NCBI GenBank assembly: GCA_021161765.1
Contig: JAGGZZ010000183.1
Location: 1 to 10,486, forward strand
DNA from: Candidatus Methanophagales archaeon
Lineage (GTDB): Archaea; Halobacteriota; Syntropharchaeia; Alkanophagales; Methanospirareceae
DNA length: 10,486 nucleotides
Reading direction: 5' to 3'
The position numbers and the translations under genes are program-made. The notes beneath the pieces were generated by a model. The model made no database searches. It worked only from the letters and a program-made list of their open reading frames with translations, and had not been told where the DNA came from. Positions 7,016-10,486 of this stretch are shown piece after piece (the stretch's first letter is position 1; every line of letters starts with the position of its first letter).

Positions 7016-7128
7016 ACCGCGGAGAGCGCAGAGTACGCAGAGAGAATTATGTATTAGGTATTAGTAGCCTTTCTAACGCTCTAAACCGCTAACCCTCTAT
7101 CCTTTGCGTTCTCCGTGTGCTCTGCGGT
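7016..7128. repeat. CGCAGAG-type imperfect inverted repeat
   Basis: The left arm (7016-7043, starting ACCGCGGAGAGCGCAGAG) and the reverse complement of the right arm (7101-7128, starting ACCGCAGAGCACACGGAG) agree at 20 of 28 positions, around a 57-base centre. It occupies the 175 bases between two convergent genes. Such ACCGCAGAG repeats recur between genes in many genomes, as far as I recall. It could fold as a hairpin and end transcription from either side, or be a non-autonomous mobile repeat; nothing else is visible in this gap. Confidence 0.75.
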
Positions 7129-7143
7129 AAAATTTTTGGATGT

Positions 7144-8073
7144 TTAAATAAAGGCGAAATAGCCGACCAGGAACCCTATTATCGCACCCGAATTAAGAAA
7201 TGGCAGCCCTGCATGCGGTTTACCCCTGCCTGCGATTCTGCTCAGCACAGCATAACCCGCTAGAGTTCCTATTAACGCACCCAAAGCTGGTGCGTTTATC
7301 AACCCCCGGTAGTAAGTAAATGCCGCCATACGATTTGCAGACACAACCAGCATAGTAGGGATAATCGCATCGCCAAGCCCCATGAAGAATGCTTCTTCCA
7401 TCTCGCTCTTACCCTTATCATGACCCTTTCCGCGGAGTAAAGAAAAATTCCGCTTCCGCGGCAGGACAAAAAGGACAGGTATTCGCAAATCCACGACGGA
7501 TTCTGCCAGCGACACCATGTGCTTCGTCTTGTAAACCGCAATTGCATCATACACCGCTAAAATTATCATTAGTAGCACGATTAGTTTAGGTACTAATGAA
7601 ATCCCGAATATCGCCGCTGCTCCTCCAGCTATTATCAAACCCGTTGCATCGAGCACGTACCATTCGGGATATTTATACAGCAGAAGAGTAAGTGCAATAG
7701 TGCCGGTTATAGCGATATACGCATAAGGAACGGTAAGAACAGCCAGCACGTAATATATCGTTACCGCCACCGCGCCGAGCATCACAAAATGGACAAGTTT
7801 CTGCCCGCCAAACCTGAGCACCGCGAGAATAAACGCCGTGAAACCTATGATGAGAATAACGAAATATATGGGATTCCACACTGATTCGGGATTCTGAAAC
7901 GCCTTTACTCCCGAAGCTTCAAACGGTGCCGCAAGCATTAACGCAATTACTGCCGTAAACACGATAAAAAGACCCATTCCTATGCATAGAACAGGACTCA
8001 TCTCTTGTGCTTGTGCTTCTGGCTCTGGCTCTGGTTCTGCTTTTTGCTTTTCGTTTTTGTTTTCGTTCATCAT
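7144..8073 (-). CDS. Presenilin/signal-peptide-peptidase-like intramembrane aspartyl protease (archaeal PSH family)
   Basis: 309 residues with about nine hydrophobic segments. The two catalytic aspartates are in place: YD (175-176, in LAVYDAIAVYKTKHM) and GLGD (232-235, in FFMGLGDAIIPTM). A third conserved site, HAGLPFLNSGAI (287-298), stands where presenilins have PAL. The cytosolic loop between the catalytic helices (about 203-225) is short and basic. The N-terminal tail carries EPEPEPEAQAQ (13-23), encoded by a GAxCCxGAx-like repeat. Characterised archaeal PSH enzymes cleave substrates inside the membrane; natural substrates are unknown. It starts 36 bases after cofD on the same strand and may be co-transcribed, but also has its own promoter-like block. 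The first of two adjacent ATGs (8073, 8070) is chosen; nothing decides between them. Confidence 0.85.
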   Translation of the reverse strand: MMNENKNEKQKAEPEPEPEAQAQEMSPVLCIGMGLFIVFTAVIALMLAAPFEASGVKAFQNPESVWNPIYFVILIIGFTAFILAVLRFGGQKLVHFVMLGAVAVTIYYVLAVLTVPYAYIAITGTIALTLLLYKYPEWYVLDATGLIIAGGAAAIFGISLVPKLIVLLMIILAVYDAIAVYKTKHMVSLAESVVDLRIPVLFVLPRKRNFSLLRGKGHDKGKSEMEEAFFMGLGDAIIPTMLVVSANRMAAFTYYRGLINAPALGALIGTLAGYAVLSRIAGRGKPHAGLPFLNSGAIIGFLVGYFAFI

Positions 8074-8082
8074 GTTTGTTCT

Positions 8083-8125
8083 TGTATGTAAACTATAACC
8101 GCCTTCTATTTAAGACACAGATTTA
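8083..8125 (-). promoter_or_regulatory. 43-base shared promoter block, copy 2 (protease gene)
   Basis: On the minus strand this block matches 6406-6448 at 37 of 43 positions. It carries ATCTGTGTC (8122-8114), AATAGAAGG (8110-8102) and TTATAG (8098-8093), about 23 bases before the ATG at 8073. Its first 16 bases are the last codons and stop of cofD, so the match extends into coding sequence. Confidence 0.65.
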
Positions 8126-9036
8126 AGAAACGTTGCCAGTTTTTCGCTATCCTCTCCGTTTCTTATCATAATGCCGGTTTTGACCACTTCCACTTCTTTA
8201 TCCTTCACCCAGCATTCATCCCCCCTATCTACGATAAGCACATCCAAGAAATCCTCGTAACATTTGAATACCCCGTAAGGCGATACCTCAAACCCTTTTG
8301 CTTGCATGAATTTCCCCGCAGGTCCGCTTACTGGCTCATTGCCCACGATTGGTGAAATCGCCACCACTCTTTTACGTTTTAACTGCTCTCTTACTCCTTC
8401 CAAACTCAAAATAGGTCCTATGCTCGTTATCGGATTGCTCGGTCCTATCAGCACCACTTCTTCTGACCCGGATTTCAGCACGTTCATAACTTCTTCTGAT
8501 GGCTTTACTTCTTCTATACCGTCAAAAGAAACATCTGAAACTTCTGGTTCTCCCTTCTTCGATACCCAGAAATCCTGAAAGTGCAGTTCGCCTTCTGGCG
8601 TGTGTATCCGCGTGCTTACGGCTCCGGGTTCATCAGTCATCGGCAGTATCTTTATTCTGTCGTCAATGCCGAAACTTCTTGCGAGCAGAGCAGTCGCGTC
8701 GGTCAGACGCTTCCCCTGCCTTAACAGCTCTGACCTGATTATATGCGTTGCTCGGTCTCTATCACCGAGCATAAGCCGCTCATCGTGATTTAACTTTTTC
8801 AATGCGGTATGCGTAACAAAGCCGTCATCACGGATGCCCCACCATTTTTGCTCGTCTATTACACCTGCTAATGCATAAAGTACCGAATCTATATCGGGAC
8901 AAACTAAATTGCCTGAAATCCACACGTCTTCGGCAGTGTTAACGATTATATTCAGCTCTTCTTCTTCCTCCTCAAACACTCGTTTCAGTCCCACCAACAG
9001 CTTTGGTGTTCCCGTGCCGCCTGAAAGGATGATCAT
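8110..9036 (-). CDS. cofD: 2-phospho-L-lactate transferase, coenzyme F420 biosynthesis
   Basis: 308 residues, the usual length for CofD. Hallmarks are SGGTGTPKLL at the N-terminus (nucleotide-binding loop), VNTAEDVWISGNLVCPDIDS (32-51), WWGIRDDGF (65-73), LGDRDRATHIIRSELLRQG (90-108), LPMTDEPGAVSTRI (131-144), FQDFWV (153-158) and IGPSNPITSIGPIL (197-210). CofD transfers 2-phospho-L-lactate from its activated guanylyl donor (LPPG) onto the deazaflavin FO, giving F420-0 in the cytoplasm. F420 then serves hydride transfer in methanogenesis or its reversal. No other cof gene is in the window. The protease gene follows after 36 bases. GGGAG lies 3 bases before the ATG, close for a Shine-Dalgarno, and TATATT sits about 24 bases upstream. 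Nothing in the protein looks damaged. Confidence 0.95.
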   Translation of the reverse strand: MIILSGGTGTPKLLVGLKRVFEEEEEELNIIVNTAEDVWISGNLVCPDIDSVLYALAGVIDEQKWWGIRDDGFVTHTALKKLNHDERLMLGDRDRATHIIRSELLRQGKRLTDATALLARSFGIDDRIKILPMTDEPGAVSTRIHTPEGELHFQDFWVSKKGEPEVSDVSFDGIEEVKPSEEVMNVLKSGSEEVVLIGPSNPITSIGPILSLEGVREQLKRKRVVAISPIVGNEPVSGPAGKFMQAKGFEVSPYGVFKCYEDFLDVLIVDRGDECWVKDKEVEVVKTGIMIRNGEDSEKLATFLKSVS

Positions 9037-9054
9037 CTTCTCCCTTTATAGTTC

Positions 9055-9064
9055 GTAATATACC
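9055..9064 (-). promoter_or_regulatory. Possible TATA element for cofD
   Basis: The minus strand reads GGTATATTAC, centred about 24 bases before the cofD ATG. A second AT-rich word, TATAAA (9049-9044), is too close to the start to act as a TATA box. Spacing is the only support. Confidence 0.4.
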
Positions 9065-9179
9065 AATTAAAAAGGTTTTTTTCTTTTATACGGTCTTATT
9101 TTTTCAACTTCACTGGACTTTTTTGCTTTATGAGCTTGTCCCATAATCAGATATTTTGCGAAATTGACCCTTTCTTCCC

Positions 9180-9188
9180 AAAGAAAAA
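9180..9188 (-). terminator. Possible U-rich terminator after the ribonucleotide reductase gene
   Basis: Directly after the stop codon the minus strand reads TTTTTCTTT. Archaeal RNA polymerase can stop at U-rich tracts without a hairpin, so this may end the transcript. The rest of the 155-base gap up to cofD is AT-rich with T-runs on the other strand and holds no gene that I can see. Confidence 0.35.
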
Positions 9189-9191
9189 GCT

Positions 9192-10486
9192 TTACACCGA
9201 ACAAATCCGGCACTCGCCCGTGTATTCCGAATCAGCACACACGTATTCTTCAAGCATAAGCTTTGGAATATCCAGCGACAGCACCTGCTCTTTGCTCCCA
9301 TACCGATAAATGGTAATACCCTTGCACTTGAGTTTATAAGCCAATAAAAATACGCTCTTTACATCCCCCCACGTAGCGTCACTCGGCAGATTCACCGTTT
9401 TCGAGACGGCATTGTCCGTGTATTTCTGAAATGCTGCTTGCATTCGCACATGCCATTCCGGCGAGATGTCGAGTGCAGTAACAAACATCCTTTTTACATC
9501 CCCGGGAACACCATCAATATTCTGCACTGACCCACATTTTGCGATCTCGGTTATCAATTCTTTGCTGTAAAACCCTCTTTCCTTCGCTATCCCTTCAAAC
9601 AGCTTGTTTATCTCCAGCATCCCGCCCATTACGTTCCGAACAAATGCAACTGCGAATAGAGGCTCTATCCCGCTGGAGCACCCCGCAATTATACTTATTG
9701 TTCCCGTTGGCGCGATGGTAGTCACCGTAGCATTCCGCATCGTCTCGTATTCCGAGTTCCAAACACTGAGTTCGAAGTTAGGGAAAGACCCTCTTTCAAG
9801 CCCGAGCTCTGCTGAACACTGCCGTGCTTCATTTGTAATGAATTGCATAAGCTTTTCACCCGCCGAAAGCGCATCCTTTGAATCATACGCGATCCCAAGC
9901 TTGATTAGCAGTTCTGCGAATCCCATTATTCCAAGCCCTATCTTCCTGTTCGCCCTTGTCATGTGCTCTATCTCCGGCAGCGGATACATGTTCACATCTA
10001 TGACGTCGTCTAAAAACCTCACAGAAATCCAGATCGCTTCTCTAAGCCTTTCCCAGTCTATTTCGCCACCACCGGGTTCGACAAATTTTGACACGTTTAT
10101 TGAGCCTAAATTGCAAGAATCGTGCGGTAAGAGTGGCTGCTCACCGCAGTTATGCACAATAAAACCGTTGGCATCAAAAGCATTTATTCCCGGAATTTTG
10201 ACATCATAAACCTTTTCTATGCCATCCGGAACTACTTCCTCTACGGTTGCTACAAATCGTTCTCGATTCATTTTGATTTTATCGCCCGGCTTTAAATCCC
10301 CCGCATTGCTCCATTGCGTCTCAACTTTATATCTCGTCATTCTCTCCACTTTCATAACCAAGTGGTCTGCCGTCAGACGCAACTCAAATCCTTCTGCTGT
10401 CTTCAGCTTATAAACTGGTTTCACTCCCGTCTCAAAGAATCCTCCTTCTGAACTTTCCCATTCCTCGCCATTTACAATTGCAACAA
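9192..10486 (-). CDS. nrdJ: Class II (adenosylcobalamin-dependent) ribonucleotide reductase, C-terminal part, intein-interrupted (5' partial)
   Basis: The gene enters from beyond the right edge. The 318-residue C-terminal extein (9192-10148) begins CGEQPLLPHD and then SCNLGSINVSKFV, the active-site region of ribonucleotide reductases. IGLGIMGFAELLIKLGI, then TTIAPTGTISIIAGCSSGIEP (a core nucleotide-binding stretch), SPEWHVRMQAAFQKYTDNAVSK and KCKGITIYRYGSKEQVL follow, all in the order of the NrdJ family. The protein ends ECRICSV, a CxxC pair typical of the redox tail that re-reduces the active site. NrdJ reduces ribonucleotides to deoxyribonucleotides using a thiyl radical made with adenosylcobalamin. 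The N-terminal extein is not visible. Class II is judged from the overall motif set; a cobalamin site cannot be confirmed from this part. Confidence 0.9.
   Translation of the reverse strand, partial: VAIVNGEEWESSEGGFFETGVKPVYKLKTAEGFELRLTADHLVMKVERMTRYKVETQWSNAGDLKPGDKIKMNRERFVATVEEVVPDGIEKVYDVKIPGINAFDANGFIVHNCGEQPLLPHDSCNLGSINVSKFVEPGGGEIDWERLREAIWISVRFLDDVIDVNMYPLPEIEHMTRANRKIGLGIMGFAELLIKLGIAYDSKDALSAGEKLMQFITNEARQCSAELGLERGSFPNFELSVWNSEYETMRNATVTTIAPTGTISIIAGCSSGIEPLFAVAFVRNVMGGMLEINKLFEGIAKERGFYSKELITEIAKCGSVQNIDGVPGDVKRMFVTALDISPEWHVRMQAAFQKYTDNAVSKTVNLPSDATWGDVKSVFLLAYKLKCKGITIYRYGSKEQVLSLDIPKLMLEEYVCADSEYTGECRICSV
10149..10486 (-). other. Mini-intein inside nrdJ (N-terminal end outside the window)
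   Basis: About 112 residues of a Hint/intein domain are visible. Block B is GVKPVYKLKTAEGFELRLTADH, with the conserved T-x-x-H (TADH). WSNAGDLKPGDKI is the usual mid-domain turn. Block F is VYDVKIPGINAFDANGFIVHN, and the intein ends at Asn (10149-10151) before the extein Cys (10146-10148), so the penultimate His, Asn and +1 Cys needed for splicing are all present. Only about 50 residues separate blocks B and F, which leaves no space for a homing endonuclease; this is a minimal intein. Block A with the first Cys lies beyond the edge. It should splice itself out after translation to give active reductase. Confidence 0.9.

Noticed and set aside
9604..10209. Open frame of about 200 codons on the plus strand opposite nrdJ
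   Set aside because: It is the complement of strongly conserved reductase and intein motifs, has no recognisable domain and no promoter of its own.

Overview
The window looks like an archaeal chromosome from a methanogen-like or methane-oxidising euryarchaeon. The reasons are a coenzyme F420 biosynthesis gene (cofD), an archaeal presenilin-type intramembrane protease, a UbiD-family decarboxylase of the size used in the archaeal mevalonate route, an intein-split B12-type ribonucleotide reductase, a PGF-CTERM sorting tail on a surface protein, and TATA boxes about 23-30 bases ahead of start codons with little room for a leader. My recollection of similar secreted modules and of acylphosphatase/coiled-coil proteins points to ANME-1/Methanophagales or nearby Methanosarcinales relatives. 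That placement is inference, not proof.

Layout. Positions 1-3609 (+) encode three cell-surface proteins: the C-terminal part of a cohesin-domain, Ig-like, membrane-anchored protein; a freely secreted two-module protein; and its paralogue, which carries a Pro/Thr linker and a PGF-CTERM anchor. The last two form a tight operon. Positions 3631-4968 (+) are coding sequence broken by frameshifts: an acylphosphatase/coiled-coil gene with two compensating frameshifts, running into the remains of a TolB-like propeller protein and a second secreted-looking domain. The ubiD-like gene (4969-6282, -) converges on this debris. A small membrane-anchored protein (6459-6968, +) follows, and then a minus-strand block: presenilin-like protease (7144-8073), cofD (8110-9036) and the class II ribonucleotide reductase (9192 to beyond the right edge), which is interrupted by a mini-intein directly before its catalytic cysteine.

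The non-coding structure is the least ordinary part. A 9-base word, GACACAGAT or its complement, occurs 41-53 bases ahead of four start codons (1460, 6282, 6459, 8073). A 43-base block containing it, a TATA box and the gap between them is shared (37 of 43 positions) by the promoters of the small membrane protein and the presenilin-like protease. In the second case it runs into the end of cofD. A 23-base stretch containing the same word is identical at two sites, and a separate CGCAGAG-type inverted repeat lies between the two convergent genes. These could be dispersed intergenic repeats that have come to serve as promoters, or a shared regulatory site. No CRISPR array, tRNA, rRNA, transposase or defence system was found.
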